Below are positions 8,737 through 18,025 of a stretch of 64,000 nt of DNA, one piece after another. The translations under genes were made by a program, and so were the position numbers. This DNA comes from Sphingobium cupriresistens (lineage in GTDB: Bacteria; Pseudomonadota; Alphaproteobacteria; Sphingomonadales; Sphingomonadaceae), in contig NZ_SEOO01000013.1 of assembly GCF_004152865.1 (NCBI RefSeq), positions 43,890-107,889 on the forward strand, given 5' to 3'. The notes under the pieces are model-generated. The model worked only from the letters and a program-made list of their open reading frames with translations, made no database searches and was not told where the DNA came from. Within the stretch, counting starts at the first letter, position 1. Each line of letters starts with the position of its first letter.

Positions 8737-10661
8737 AGCCGCGCCTCCCGCGCCCGCCATTTCAGCAGCCAGCCGCGCCGTTCGCGACCGACCAGCGCCA
8801 GCGCGCCTCCCAGCGCGATCATGATGCCGCCCAGCCAGATCAGCGTGACGAACGGCTTCCACCAGATGCGCAGCTGCCAACGGCCGCCCTCCACCTCTTC
8901 ACCCAGCACGACATAGAGCTGGCCATCCCAGCGGGTCAGCAAGGCCGCCTCGCTGGTGCTGGTCGGGGGCGAGGCGAAGAAGCGCGATTGCGGGCGGATC
9001 AGCACCGAAGAGCCGCCGCGGCTGGCGTCCATATCCGCCTGCAACGCGGTCCAATTGTCGCCCGCGATTGGTATGATCTGACGCAAGCGCAGCGACCATC
9101 CGGCGGTCTGGATCATGTCGCCGGGACGGGCGGCCACCAGCTTTTCGACCGTGAAGGCCGAATCGCAGGCCATGCCGGCCAGGCTGACTGCGCAGCCCAG
9201 ATGGGCGACGACCATGCCATAGGTGAAGAGCGGCGTGCGCAACAGCTTGCGCTTCCACAGCGGCGCGAGGCTGCCCACGCCGACCGCGACCGCGATGACC
9301 AGGCCCAGGAAGGGCAAGATGCCGATGCGGCCCCAGGCGAAAAGAGACAGGGAGATGGACACCAGTAGCGCGATGCACAACGGGATCAGCAATCGTTTTC
9401 CAACAGCCCGCGCCTGATCCTTGCGCCAGCGGGTGAGCGGCCCGGCCGCCATCGCCACCATCAGCGCCAGCGCGATCGGCCCGGCGATCCGGTCGAAATA
9501 GGGCGCGCCAACCGACACTTTATGGCCAAAGGCTTCAGTCATCAGCGGATAGAGGGTGCCGATCAGGACCAGACCCAATATGACCGTCAGCAGCAGATTA
9601 TTGACCACCAACATGGTTTCGCGACTGACCAGTTCGAACGGCGCGCCTTCCCGCACCGATCCGATCCGCCAGCCGAACAGCGCCAGTGCGCCGCCGATAT
9701 AAAGGGCGAGCAGGCCCAGGATGAAGCTGCCCCGCGTCGGGTCGACGGCGAAGGCGTGGACGCTGGTCAGAATGCCGGAGCGCACCAGGAAAGTGCCGAC
9801 CATCGACATGGAGAAGGCGACCACCGCCAGCATCACCGTCCAGGCGCGCAGGGCGTCGCGCGTGGCCAACACCGTGACGCTGTGGAGCAACGCCGTCGCC
9901 GCGAGCCAGGGCATCAACGATGCGTTCTCCACCGGATCCCAGAACCACCAACCGCCCCAGCCCAGTTCATAATAGGCCCAATAGCTGCCCGCGGTGATAC
10001 CGAGCGTCAACAGCACCCAGGCCGCCAGCACCCATGGCCGCATCGCACGGGCGAAGGCGGCGTCGACCTGCCGCGTCAGCAGCGCGCCAATGGCGAATGA
10101 AAAGGCGACCGACAGGCCGACATAGCCGAGATAAAGCGTGGGCGGATGGAAGGCGAGGCCGGGGTCTTGCAGCAGCGGGTTCAGTCCCTGCCCGTCCGCC
10201 GGCGCCGGATCGATCCGGGCGAAGGGATTGGAGGAGAAGAGGAGAAAGGCGTAGAAACCCAGTGAAATCGCCGCCTGTCCGCCCAGCGTCGCCATATGGG
10301 CGTTCCGCTGCAACGCGCGCTCGAACAGGGCGACGGCGGCGCCCGCCACGCCCATCACCGTCACCCATAGCAGCATCGAGCCTTCATGATTGCCCCAGGT
10401 GCCAGCGAATTTATAGAGCCAGGGCTTCATCGAATGGCTGTTGGTGACGACCAGTAGCACCGACATGTCTGAGCGCATGAACAACGTGATGAGCGCCGCG
10501 AACGCGATGGCGGTCAGCACGCCCTGCGCCACGGCGGCGGGACGGACGGCGGCCAGCAGGTCGGGCTTGCCGCCCTTGAGGCCCGCGAAGGCCAGAACGA
10601 GTTGGAGCAGCGCCAGCGACGCGGCGAGCCAGAGCGCGGCGAGGCCGGTTTCCGCGATCAT
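8733..10661 (-). CDS. ccmF: Haem lyase subunit CcmF
   Basis: Large polytopic inner-membrane protein of the CcmFH haem ligation complex. The 642 residues contain many hydrophobic segments and the tryptophan-rich WWD signature near residues 215-240 (G-W-G-G-W-W-F-W-D-P-V-E-N-A-S), together with conserved His residues. The start MIAETGLAALWLA at 10661 has GAGGGG a few bases upstream on the coding strand; eight more codons are open before it. The final part is the periplasmic C-terminal domain. Neighbours on both sides are ccm genes. Confidence 0.96.
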   Translation of the reverse strand: MIAETGLAALWLAASLALLQLVLAFAGLKGGKPDLLAAVRPAAVAQGVLTAIAFAALITLFMRSDMSVLLVVTNSHSMKPWLYKFAGTWGNHEGSMLLWVTVMGVAGAAVALFERALQRNAHMATLGGQAAISLGFYAFLLFSSNPFARIDPAPADGQGLNPLLQDPGLAFHPPTLYLGYVGLSVAFSFAIGALLTRQVDAAFARAMRPWVLAAWVLLTLGITAGSYWAYYELGWGGWWFWDPVENASLMPWLAATALLHSVTVLATRDALRAWTVMLAVVAFSMSMVGTFLVRSGILTSVHAFAVDPTRGSFILGLLALYIGGALALFGWRIGSVREGAPFELVSRETMLVVNNLLLTVILGLVLIGTLYPLMTEAFGHKVSVGAPYFDRIAGPIALALMVAMAAGPLTRWRKDQARAVGKRLLIPLCIALLVSISLSLFAWGRIGILPFLGLVIAVAVGVGSLAPLWKRKLLRTPLFTYGMVVAHLGCAVSLAGMACDSAFTVEKLVAARPGDMIQTAGWSLRLRQIIPIAGDNWTALQADMDASRGGSSVLIRPQSRFFASPPTSTSEAALLTRWDGQLYVVLGEEVEGGRWQLRIWWKPFVTLIWLGGIMIALGGALALVGRERRGWLLKWRAREARL

Positions 10662-10713
10662 GGGCGGTGCCCCTCGACTATACATCCGGCATGACGGGCT
10701 GCGTGGAACTGCC

Positions 10714-11160
10714 TCACCGTTCCGCCTTCATCTCATGCGTGCTCTCATTATAGCTCATGCCTTCCAGTTCGCGGGGCATGTAGCGTTCGTCATGCTTGGC
10801 GAGCAGGTTGGTGGCGACGAAGCTGCCCTTCGCATCGAACGATCCTTCCGCCACGACGCCGCTGCCTTCCTTGAACAGGTCTGGCGCAATGCCGCTGAAG
10901 GTCGCCGGGACGGTCGCCTTGCCGTCGGTCACGTCGAACCGGATGGTAACGCCGTCGGCCGCGCGCTTCAGGCTGTTCTTGACCACCATGCCGCCCAGCC
11001 GGATCGCCTTGCCCGGCTCGACACCCTTCGTCTTGACGTCATGCGGTGCGTAGAAATAGGCCGCCTCGTCCTTGAGCGCCGACGCCGCGAGCAGCCCTGC
11101 CCCCACCAGCGCCACCAGCGCCGCAAGCGCCAGTATCAATCGTTGATGTTTCGCCTTCAT
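10714..11160 (-). CDS. ccmE: Periplasmic haem chaperone CcmE
   Basis: Carries haem from CcmC to CcmF through a covalent bond to a histidine. The 148 residues include an N-terminal anchor (7-28), an OB-fold domain with L-G-G-M-V and F-D-V-T-D-G, and the haem-binding stretch L-A-K-H-D-E-R-Y-M-P with His123 and Tyr127. The frame extends upstream to 11238, but MKAKHQRLILALAAL is the family start. It lies 10 bases after ccmD. Confidence 0.96.
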   Translation of the reverse strand: MKAKHQRLILALAALVALVGAGLLAASALKDEAAYFYAPHDVKTKGVEPGKAIRLGGMVVKNSLKRAADGVTIRFDVTDGKATVPATFSGIAPDLFKEGSGVVAEGSFDAKGSFVATNLLAKHDERYMPRELEGMSYNESTHEMKAER

Positions 11161-11170
11161 GCCCCGACCT

Positions 11171-11302
11171 TCATGTCCGGTCCGACAGGTGATCGGCGCG
11201 CGTTTCCGCGCTGCGCATCGCCCGCCAACTGACGACACTGACGATCGCCGTGCCCGCCAGCGTCACCGTATAGGCGGCGATCACGAAAGCCCATTGGTTC
11301 AT
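11171..11302 (-). CDS. ccmD: Haem exporter protein CcmD
   Basis: A 43-residue single-pass membrane protein in the expected place between ccmC and ccmE. It begins MNQWAFVIAAYTVTLAGTAI and has charged residues after the helix, as usual for CcmD. CcmD helps release holo-CcmE from the CcmABC complex. It was read as the tail of a longer frame; the ATG at 11302 lies 17 bases after the ccmC stop. Confidence 0.85.
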   Translation of the reverse strand: MNQWAFVIAAYTVTLAGTAIVSVVSWRAMRSAETRADHLSDRT

Positions 11303-11319
11303 CGCACTACCCCCTGGCC

Positions 11320-12045
11320 CTATCCACGAGCAAGCCGCTGCATCCGCGCCTCGACCTTGTTCTGCGCCAGGATCGCGCGCATCCGCATCAGCACAAGTCC
11401 GCCGAACAGCAGGGTGAAGCCCAGCAATGTCAGGCCCAGCGGCCACAGCAGCGATCCGTCGATGCTCGACCCGCGCAGCGTGATGGACGGCCCCTGGTGC
11501 AGGCTGTTCCACCACACCACCGACCGGTTGATGATCGGGATGTTGATCGCGCCGACCAGCCCGAAAATGGCGGTCACATTGCTGACGCCGCCCTGCTGCG
11601 CCTGCCGGGCGCTGGCATTGCCCAGCGCGATATAGCCCAGATAGAGGAAGAAAAGGACCAGCATCGACGTCATCCGCCCGTCCCATTCCCACCATGTCCC
11701 CCAGGTCGGACGGCCCCAGATGGAGCCGGTCATCAGGCAGATGGCGGTGAACAGCGCGCCCGGCGCGGCGATGGCGCGCCCGGCGACGGCGGCGAGCGGA
11801 TGCTTCCAGACAAGCTGCATCAGCGCGGCGATGGCGATCCCGCTCCAGCCGCCCATGCCGAGCCAGGCCGCCGGCACATGGATATAGAGAATCCGCACCG
11901 TCTGCCCCTGAAGATAATCTGCCGGGGTCAGGAAAAGCCCGCAGGCGCAACCGGCGAGCAACAGCAGCAGGCCGGGCCAGAACAGCCAGCCCGTCAGCGG
12001 ACGCGCGATCTTCAGGAAGCGAGCGGGATTGGCGAAACGATGCAT
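11320..12045 (-). CDS. ccmC: Haem exporter/handling protein CcmC
   Basis: Polytopic membrane protein that loads haem onto CcmE. The 241 residues contain about six membrane helices and the tryptophan-rich W-G-T-W-W-E-W-D-G-R signature, with conserved periplasmic His residues on each side. The start MHRFANPARFLK is chosen over an upstream frame open to 12132, which would run toward the purF promoter. It is the first gene of the minus-strand ccm cluster; ccmA and ccmB, which often precede it, are not here because purF diverges directly upstream. Confidence 0.95.
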   Translation of the reverse strand: MHRFANPARFLKIARPLTGWLFWPGLLLLLAGCACGLFLTPADYLQGQTVRILYIHVPAAWLGMGGWSGIAIAALMQLVWKHPLAAVAGRAIAAPGALFTAICLMTGSIWGRPTWGTWWEWDGRMTSMLVLFFLYLGYIALGNASARQAQQGGVSNVTAIFGLVGAINIPIINRSVVWWNSLHQGPSITLRGSSIDGSLLWPLGLTLLGFTLLFGGLVLMRMRAILAQNKVEARMQRLARG

Positions 12046-12229
12046 CAGGGCTGCGTCTTTAGCCGGGCGCGCAAGGCAACGCCAGTAGGGCATTTTGCCG
12101 ATGGAAAAGCCCACGAAACGCTGCGTTGCCACATCCCGTCACGTTTTTTGTGACAGGAGGGCGACAAAGCGGTCGGAAGTCCCTATATGCGCGCCCAAAG
12201 ACGGCCCTGTGGGCCTGTCAGGAACGGCT

Positions 12230-13708
12230 ATGGAACCGCTCGCACCCATGATTACGACAAACCCCTTCGACGACGACAAGTTGCGCGAGGAATGTGGCAT
12301 TTTCGGTGTTTCCCGCGCGGAAACAGCGTCCGCCATCGTCGCGCTTGGCCTTCACGCCCTGCAACATCGCGGGCAGGAAGCCGCCGGCATCACCAGCTGG
12401 GACGGGCATGATTTCCATACCCACCGGGCGATGGGCCATGTGGCCGGCAATTTCGACCGGGACGAGGTGATTCGCGGCCTGCCCGGCGATACCGCCTGTG
12501 GTCATGTGCGCTATTCCACCACCGGCGAAACGTCGCTCCGCAACGTGCAGCCGCTCTATGCGGAACTGAACTCTGGCGGCTTCGCCATTGCCCATAATGG
12601 CAATATCTCCAACGCGATGAAGCTGCGCCGCGAACTGATTCGCCGCGGCTCCATCTTCCAGTCGACCTCCGACACCGAAGTCATCATCCATCTCGTGGCG
12701 ACGTCCAGCTATCGCACGCTGCTCGACAAGTTCATCGATGCGTTGAAACAGGTCGAGGGCGCCTATTCGCTGATCGTCATGACGCCCGAAGGCATGATCG
12801 CCTGCCGCGATCCGCTGGGCATCCGCCCGCTGGTGATGGGCACGCTCGGCGAAACGACCATCTTCGCGTCGGAAACCGTCGCGCTCGACGTGGTCGGCGC
12901 CGACTATGTGCGCACCATCGATCCGGGCGAGCTGGTCATCGTCACCAATGACGGGCAGATCCGGTCGCACCGCCCCTTCGGCGACACGCATCCGCGTCCC
13001 TGCATTTTCGAACATGTCTATTTCAGCCGTCCCGATTCGATCATCGACAATTCCAGCGTCTATTCGGTGCGCAAGGCGATCGGCGCGCAACTGGCGATCG
13101 AGAATCCGGTCGAGGCGGACTATGTCATTCCCGTGCCCGACAGCGGCGTGCCCGCGGCGATCGGCTATGCCCAGCAATCGAGCATCCCGTTCGAACTGGG
13201 CATTATCCGGTCGCACTATATCGGCCGCACCTTCATCCAGCCGGGGGACAAGGTCCGCCATCTGGGCGTGAAGCTGAAGCACAACGCCAACCGCGCGCTG
13301 ATAAAGGGCAAGCGGATCGTGCTGATCGACGATTCGATCGTGCGCGGCACCACCTCCTTGAAGATCGTGCAGATGATGCGCGAGGCCGGCGCGGCGGAGG
13401 TTCATATGCGGATCGCCAGCCCGCCGACCAAGCATAGCTGCTTCTATGGCGTCGACACGCCCGAACGCACCAAGCTGCTGGCGCACAAGCTGGACGTGGG
13501 CGGGATGCAGGACTTCATCCATGCCGACAGCCTGTCCTTCATCTCGATCGACGGCCTGTACAAGGCGCTGGGCGAAGCCAAGCGCGCCGACATCCGCCCG
13601 CAATATTGCGATGCCTGCTTCACCGGCGATTATCCCACGACGCTCACCGATCAGGATGACGTGGTGGTGACCAACCAGCTGGAACTGCTCGCCGAGCGCG
13701 TGGTCTGA
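12230..13708 (+). CDS. purF: Amidophosphoribosyltransferase PurF
   Basis: First committed enzyme of purine synthesis: PRPP plus glutamine give 5-phosphoribosylamine. The N-terminal class II glutaminase domain starts at the Cys in L-R-E-E-C-G-I-F-G (residue 22 here), so a short propeptide would be removed. The phosphoribosyltransferase domain carries the PRPP motif V-L-I-D-D-S-I-V-R-G-T-T-S. Of the possible starts, 12230 has AGGA six bases upstream; 12248 (MITTNPFDDDKL) is the alternative and is six codons shorter. The frame is open from 12095 but overlaps the ccmC promoter side. It is transcribed divergently from ccmC. Confidence 0.95.
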   Translation: MEPLAPMITTNPFDDDKLREECGIFGVSRAETASAIVALGLHALQHRGQEAAGITSWDGHDFHTHRAMGHVAGNFDRDEVIRGLPGDTACGHVRYSTTGETSLRNVQPLYAELNSGGFAIAHNGNISNAMKLRRELIRRGSIFQSTSDTEVIIHLVATSSYRTLLDKFIDALKQVEGAYSLIVMTPEGMIACRDPLGIRPLVMGTLGETTIFASETVALDVVGADYVRTIDPGELVIVTNDGQIRSHRPFGDTHPRPCIFEHVYFSRPDSIIDNSSVYSVRKAIGAQLAIENPVEADYVIPVPDSGVPAAIGYAQQSSIPFELGIIRSHYIGRTFIQPGDKVRHLGVKLKHNANRALIKGKRIVLIDDSIVRGTTSLKIVQMMREAGAAEVHMRIASPPTKHSCFYGVDTPERTKLLAHKLDVGGMQDFIHADSLSFISIDGLYKALGEAKRADIRPQYCDACFTGDYPTTLTDQDDVVVTNQLELLAERVV

Positions 13709-13722
13709 CCCTTTACATCGAC

Positions 13723-13823
13723 CCGTTCGTCCTGAGTAGCCACTGAGCGAAGTCGAAGTGGCGTATCGAAGGATGCTTCGATACGGGTCTTCGACACGCT
13801 CAGCCCCTACTCAGCACGAACGG
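13723..13823. repeat. Palindromic dispersed repeat between purF and the reductase gene
   Basis: Outer arms CCGTTCGTCCTGAGTAG (13723-13739) and CTACTCAGCACGAACGG (13807-13823) are inverted with one mismatch. Inside is a perfect 10 bp stem (13762-13771 with 13776-13785) around GATG, plus TCGAAG-type motifs. The arm sequence resembles the GTTCG-GCTGAG-CCTGTCGAAG repeats at 37215-37299 and 49660-49683 in this window. It may fold into a cruciform or an RNA hairpin that ends the purF transcript. Confidence 0.75.
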
Positions 13824-13829
13824 ATTTAT

Positions 13830-14558
13830 ATGTCTTCTTCCGACCTTCCCCTTTCTGGCCCCCTCTCCGGCAAATTGGCGCTCGTCACCGGGGCGAGCCG
13901 CGGCATCGGCGCCGCCACGGCCGAAGCGCTCGCCGCCGCGGGCGCGCATGTGGTGCTGACCGCTCGGACTACGGGCGGGCTGGAAGAGGTGGAGGATCGC
14001 ATCCACAAGGCTGGCGGCCATGCGACCATCGCGCCGCTCGACCTGACCGATGGCGAGAGCATCGGCCGGCTGGCGCAGGCTGTCGGCGGTCGCTGGCAGG
14101 CGCTCGACATTCTCCTGCTCAACGCCGCGACGCTGGGCGCGCTGGCGGCGGTCCCGGCGATCGACGCCAAGGAATTCGCCCGGCTGCTGACGCTCAACAT
14201 CGCCGCGCCGCAGGCGCTGATCGCCGCCTTCGACACCATGTTGCGCGCCAGCGGCGATGCGCGGGTCGTGGCGCTGACCTCCTCGGTCGTGGCGCCGCGC
14301 GCCTATTGGGGCGCCTATGGCGCGTCGAAGGCGGCGCTGGAAACGCTGGTCGGCGCCTATGGCGAGGAGATGAAGAATATCTCCGCCATCCGCACCCATA
14401 TCGTCGATCCCGGCGCGACCCGCACGGCGATGCGCGCCCGCGCCTTCCCCGGCGAAGACCCGGCGAGCCTCAAGGGGCCGGACGCGGTGGCCGAGGCGAT
14501 CGTTAATCTGGTGACGTCCGACGCGCCGACCGGCCATCGACTGCGCGTCGAAGGCTAA
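13830..14558 (+). CDS. Short-chain dehydrogenase/reductase, YciK-like
   Basis: NAD(P)-dependent oxidoreductase of unknown substrate. The 242 residues have the Rossmann motif T-G-A-S-R-G-I-G (20-27), the L-L-N-A-A motif, and the Y-G-A-S-K catalytic pair. The C-terminal stretch D-P-G-A-T-R-T-A-M-R-A-R-A-F-P resembles E. coli YciK, an SDR often found near membrane or lipid genes. The start MSSSDLPLSG is just after the palindromic repeat; the open frame upstream of it is repeat DNA. It converges with the cyclopropane fatty acid synthase gene with almost no gap. Confidence 0.85.
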   Translation: MSSSDLPLSGPLSGKLALVTGASRGIGAATAEALAAAGAHVVLTARTTGGLEEVEDRIHKAGGHATIAPLDLTDGESIGRLAQAVGGRWQALDILLLNAATLGALAAVPAIDAKEFARLLTLNIAAPQALIAAFDTMLRASGDARVVALTSSVVAPRAYWGAYGASKAALETLVGAYGEEMKNISAIRTHIVDPGATRTAMRARAFPGEDPASLKGPDAVAEAIVNLVTSDAPTGHRLRVEG

Positions 14559-14560
14559 GC

Positions 14561-15826
14561 TTACGCCGGCTTGACCAAAGTCACTTGCGCCACATCGATG
14601 CCACCGCCGCGAAAGCCGCCTTCGCAATACATCAGATAATAGCGCCACAAGGCCACGAAATGCTGGTCGAAACTGGCGGGCAGCTGGCCTTCCTCGATCG
14701 CACGGTCGAACCGCTCGCGCCAGCGGCGCAGCGTTTCGGCATAGTCCAGGCCGAAGCGGTGGACGTCGCGCCATTCCAGCCCCTGCGCCTCCGCCAGCGC
14801 ACGGAACCGGCTTTCCGACACCAGCATCCCGCCGGGAAAGATATAGGCCTGGATGAAGTCGGCGCCGCGGGCATAGCGTTCGAAGATCGCGTCATCGATC
14901 AATATATACTGGATCGCCGCCTTGCCGCCGGGCTTCAGCAAGCGATGGATGGCGGCCAGATAGGCAGGCCAATAGGCTTGCCCCACCGCCTCCACCATCT
15001 CGACGCTGGCGATGGCGTCATATTGGCCCTGGGCATCGCGATAGTCGGTCAGCAAAATCTGCGCGCCCGACCCCAGCCGATCGCGGGCATAGCCGGCCTG
15101 TTCGGTCGACAGGGTCAGTCCGCTATAGGCGATCGCGCACCGCTCCATCGCCTGTTCGGCCAGACCGCCCCAACCGCAGCCGATCTCCAGCAGCGACGCG
15201 CCATCGGTGAGGTCCAGCCGGTCGAGGACCGCATCGACCTTGCGCCGCTGCGCCTGCTCGAAATCCTCGTCCTGATTCGCAGAATCGATAAACAAGGCAC
15301 TGGAATAATGCATATTTTCATCGAGCCAGAGCCGGTAGAAATCATTCCCCAGATCATAATGATAGGCGATGTTGTGCCGCGATCCCGTGCGGCTGTTGCG
15401 CCGCAACCCGTGCATCGCGCGGCCTATCCACCGCCCCGGCCCGCGGGGCCGCGCCGCTTGCCCCAGCGCCGCCGCATTGCGCATGAACAGGGCGAAGAGC
15501 GGCACCGGATCGGGACTGGCCCACTCGCCCGCCGCCCAGGCGCGATACCAGCCCGCCGATCCTCCCACCGCCAGTCGCACCAGCGCGCGCCAGGAGCGCA
15601 GGTCCACTTCGCAACGCGGCCCCGGCGCCCGACCGCCCAGCAGGCGATTTGTGCCGTCCGGCAGCGAGGCGTGCAATTCGCCCGCCTCCAGCCCTTGGTC
15701 GATCCGGTCGAGCAGGCGATGGAAAGACGGCGCCAGCGCGCGCGACGCCAGGCCGGGTGCGCCGGATCGTGGTGGACGTTTGATCGATAGCGCGCGCCGA
15801 CCGCGCCGGGGAGTGATGGCGTTCAT
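14561..15826 (-). CDS. cfa: Cyclopropane-fatty-acyl-phospholipid synthase family protein
   Basis: SAM-dependent methylase that adds a methylene bridge to unsaturated phospholipid acyl chains, acting at the inner membrane. The 421 residues have an N-terminal variable domain and, from about residue 150, the CFA core: Y-H-Y-D-L-G-N-D-F-Y, then the SAM motif L-E-I-G-C-G-W-G-G and Y-I-F-P-G-G. The start at 15826 (MNAITPRRGRRAL) is preferred to the frame opening at 15862. The gene ends 2 bases after the end of the convergent reductase gene. Some sphingomonads carry several paralogues, so the exact acyl product is unsure. Confidence 0.9.
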   Translation of the reverse strand: MNAITPRRGRRALSIKRPPRSGAPGLASRALAPSFHRLLDRIDQGLEAGELHASLPDGTNRLLGGRAPGPRCEVDLRSWRALVRLAVGGSAGWYRAWAAGEWASPDPVPLFALFMRNAAALGQAARPRGPGRWIGRAMHGLRRNSRTGSRHNIAYHYDLGNDFYRLWLDENMHYSSALFIDSANQDEDFEQAQRRKVDAVLDRLDLTDGASLLEIGCGWGGLAEQAMERCAIAYSGLTLSTEQAGYARDRLGSGAQILLTDYRDAQGQYDAIASVEMVEAVGQAYWPAYLAAIHRLLKPGGKAAIQYILIDDAIFERYARGADFIQAYIFPGGMLVSESRFRALAEAQGLEWRDVHRFGLDYAETLRRWRERFDRAIEEGQLPASFDQHFVALWRYYLMYCEGGFRGGGIDVAQVTLVKPA

Positions 15827-15875
15827 GACGCCAATCCTGCCGCAAGCCGCCCGCCGCTGCAATCACCCGCTGCAA

Positions 15876-17252
15876 TCACCCCTTGCTATGACGATAGGCG
15901 GCCAATGCCCGTTCACGCCCCTCGCGATGGCCGATGATCTTCGCCGGATAGTCCGTAGGGCGCGCGTCATGGGCGTCGGGGTCGTGGATCGCCGCGTCCG
16001 ACAGCTCCGCCAGTTCGGGCACCCATGACCGAATATAGTCGGCCGCGTCGAACTTGTCCGACTGGGTCAATGGCGCCATAATTCGCGTGAACAGATTGGC
16101 GTCCACGCCGCTGCCCGCGACCCATTGCCAATTGACGCTGTTATTGGCGTAATCCGCATCGACCAGCGTGTCCCAGAACCAGCGCGCGCCATGCCGCCAG
16201 TCGATCAGCAGATGTTTGATGAGGAAGCTGGCGGCGATCATGCGCACCCGGTTATGCATCCAGCCCGTCGTCCAAAGCTGCCGCATACCCGCGTCCACGA
16301 TCGGATAGCCTGTCCTGCCCGCCTTCCACGCGGTGAAATCGGCCCTCGCCTCCCGCAGGTCGCGCCAAGGCAGCGCATCGAAATTCGATCGCGCATTTTC
16401 GGAGCCATAGGTCGGCAACTCGCAAATCTGGACATGCGCATAATCGCGCCAGATCAATTCCTTAAGGAAGATCGTTGCATCATGGCCTGACGTTTCTATC
16501 CGGCGCCACACATAGGCGGGCGACACTTCGCCAAAGTGCAGATGCGGCGACAAGCGCGACGTCCCCTCGATCGAGGGCAGATTGCGGGCCGTCGCATAAT
16601 CGCCCGCCTCGTCCAGAAAATTCGCGACATTGGCGCGCGCGCCCTGCTCGCCCGGCGTCCAGTCCGCCGCGAAACCCTGGGCCCAGTCCGGCTTCGTCGG
16701 CAATAAGCCCCAGTCGTCCAGCGAATCGCTCGCCGGCCAGTGCGCCGGCCCGTCGATCCGATGCGGCGCGGGATGCGGCGCGGCGGGCGGCATATGCTCC
16801 ATCACCGCGCGGGAAAAGGGCGTGTAGATGCGATACATGCCGCCCGCCCCGGTCCGCACCGCGCCGGGCGGCAACAACAGGCCTCCGTCATGCAGGCAGA
16901 GGTCCAGCGCCTTGCCCACCGCCTTTTCCGCGTTGCGCCACCAGGGTTCATAATGATGCAGCGCATGGACCCGCGACGCGCCGGCCTCCTTCGCCAGCGT
17001 GGCCAGAACATCCGAGCACCGCCCGCGCCGCAGAATCAGGCGCGATCCCTTGGTGCGCAGGCTTTCGTCCAACCGCGCAAGGCTATGGTGCAGCCACCAG
17101 CGCGTCGCGCCGCCCATTGCCCATTTGCGCGGGCTTTCATCATCCAGGATATAGACCGGGATCACCGGCCCTTCGCTGACGGCGGCGGCCAGGGCGGCCT
17201 GATCGGACAGGCGGAGATCCTGGCGGAGCCAGAGGAGAAGGGGAGCGGACAT
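15876..17252 (-). CDS. phrB: Deoxyribodipyrimidine photolyase (class I CPD photolyase family)
   Basis: Light-driven repair of pyrimidine dimers with FAD and an antenna cofactor. The 458 residues begin M-S-A-P-L-L-L-W-L-R-Q-D-L-R-L, the photolyase-domain start. The C-terminal FAD domain contains T-S-R-L-S-P-H-L-H-F-G, F-L-K-E-L-I-W-R-D-Y and W-A-S-G-type cofactor motifs such as N-W-Q-W-V-A-G-S-G. The frame is open to 17714, but that part is antisense to rppH. It is divergent from rppH. A related cryptochrome role cannot be excluded, but the residues fit a photolyase. Confidence 0.93.
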   Translation of the reverse strand: MSAPLLLWLRQDLRLSDQAALAAAVSEGPVIPVYILDDESPRKWAMGGATRWWLHHSLARLDESLRTKGSRLILRRGRCSDVLATLAKEAGASRVHALHHYEPWWRNAEKAVGKALDLCLHDGGLLLPPGAVRTGAGGMYRIYTPFSRAVMEHMPPAAPHPAPHRIDGPAHWPASDSLDDWGLLPTKPDWAQGFAADWTPGEQGARANVANFLDEAGDYATARNLPSIEGTSRLSPHLHFGEVSPAYVWRRIETSGHDATIFLKELIWRDYAHVQICELPTYGSENARSNFDALPWRDLREARADFTAWKAGRTGYPIVDAGMRQLWTTGWMHNRVRMIAASFLIKHLLIDWRHGARWFWDTLVDADYANNSVNWQWVAGSGVDANLFTRIMAPLTQSDKFDAADYIRSWVPELAELSDAAIHDPDAHDARPTDYPAKIIGHREGRERALAAYRHSKG

Positions 17253-17484
17253 GCCGGGGCAATGCGCCGCGCCGCCGCCGGTTCCAAGCGGCCATTGGGG
17301 CATATTGCCGTCATCCCATCCCTCGTCGCATCTTCCACCGCATCGCCACAAATCGGCAGGCGGACGATTCGACCGATGGACGCGGAGCCTTCCGCTGCCT
17401 ATTCTGACCCAAGCGTCGGGAAGCGGCGCCAATGGCGGTCTTTGGGACGGACAACGCCCGAAACCGAACTCTTTTGGGGATGAT

Positions 17485-17970
17485 ATGGCATCGATGCCGA
17501 ACGATACAGAATTGCCATACCGCCCCTGCGTCGGGATCATGCTGGTGAATATGGACGGCAAGATATTCGTCGGCCAGCGGCTCGATAATCTGGTCGAGGC
17601 GTGGCAGATGCCGCAGGGCGGGATCGACGAAGGCGAGGATGCCAAGGCGGCTGCGCTGCGTGAATTGCAGGAAGAAACCGGCATCCGCCCCGAACTGGTC
17701 GAGATTATCGCCAAGGCGAAGGACGAGCATTTCTACGATCTGCCGCCTGAACTGGTCGGCAAATTATGGGGCGGCAAATATCGCGGCCAGCGCCAATATT
17801 GGTATCTCGCCCGCTTCGTCGGCCAGGACGGCGACATCGATATCCAAACCAAGCATCCCGAATTCCGGGAATGGAAATGGACGATCCCCGATACGCTGCC
17901 CGACCTGATCGTGCCGTTCAAGCGCAAGCTGTACCGCGACATATTGCAGGAGTTTCGCGCGCTTATCTGA
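17485..17970 (+). CDS. rppH: RNA pyrophosphohydrolase RppH (Nudix family)
   Basis: Removes pyrophosphate from 5' triphosphate RNA and so triggers RNase E decay. The 161-residue protein carries a complete Nudix box G-G-I-D-E-G-E-D-A-K-A-A-A-L-R-E-L-Q-E-E-T-G-I (given as key residues at about 42-64) and W-Q-M-P-Q-G before it, as in RppH. The ATG at 17485 follows GGGGA at the right distance; the upstream open frame overlaps the photolyase promoter region. Single gene, divergent from the photolyase. Confidence 0.93.
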   Translation: MASMPNDTELPYRPCVGIMLVNMDGKIFVGQRLDNLVEAWQMPQGGIDEGEDAKAAALRELQEETGIRPELVEIIAKAKDEHFYDLPPELVGKLWGGKYRGQRQYWYLARFVGQDGDIDIQTKHPEFREWKWTIPDTLPDLIVPFKRKLYRDILQEFRALI

Positions 17971-18025
17971 CCCGACAGGCGTTTTGGGGGCTTAAAATCC
18001 CCGGTCGCTTGGCTATGACGGGACC

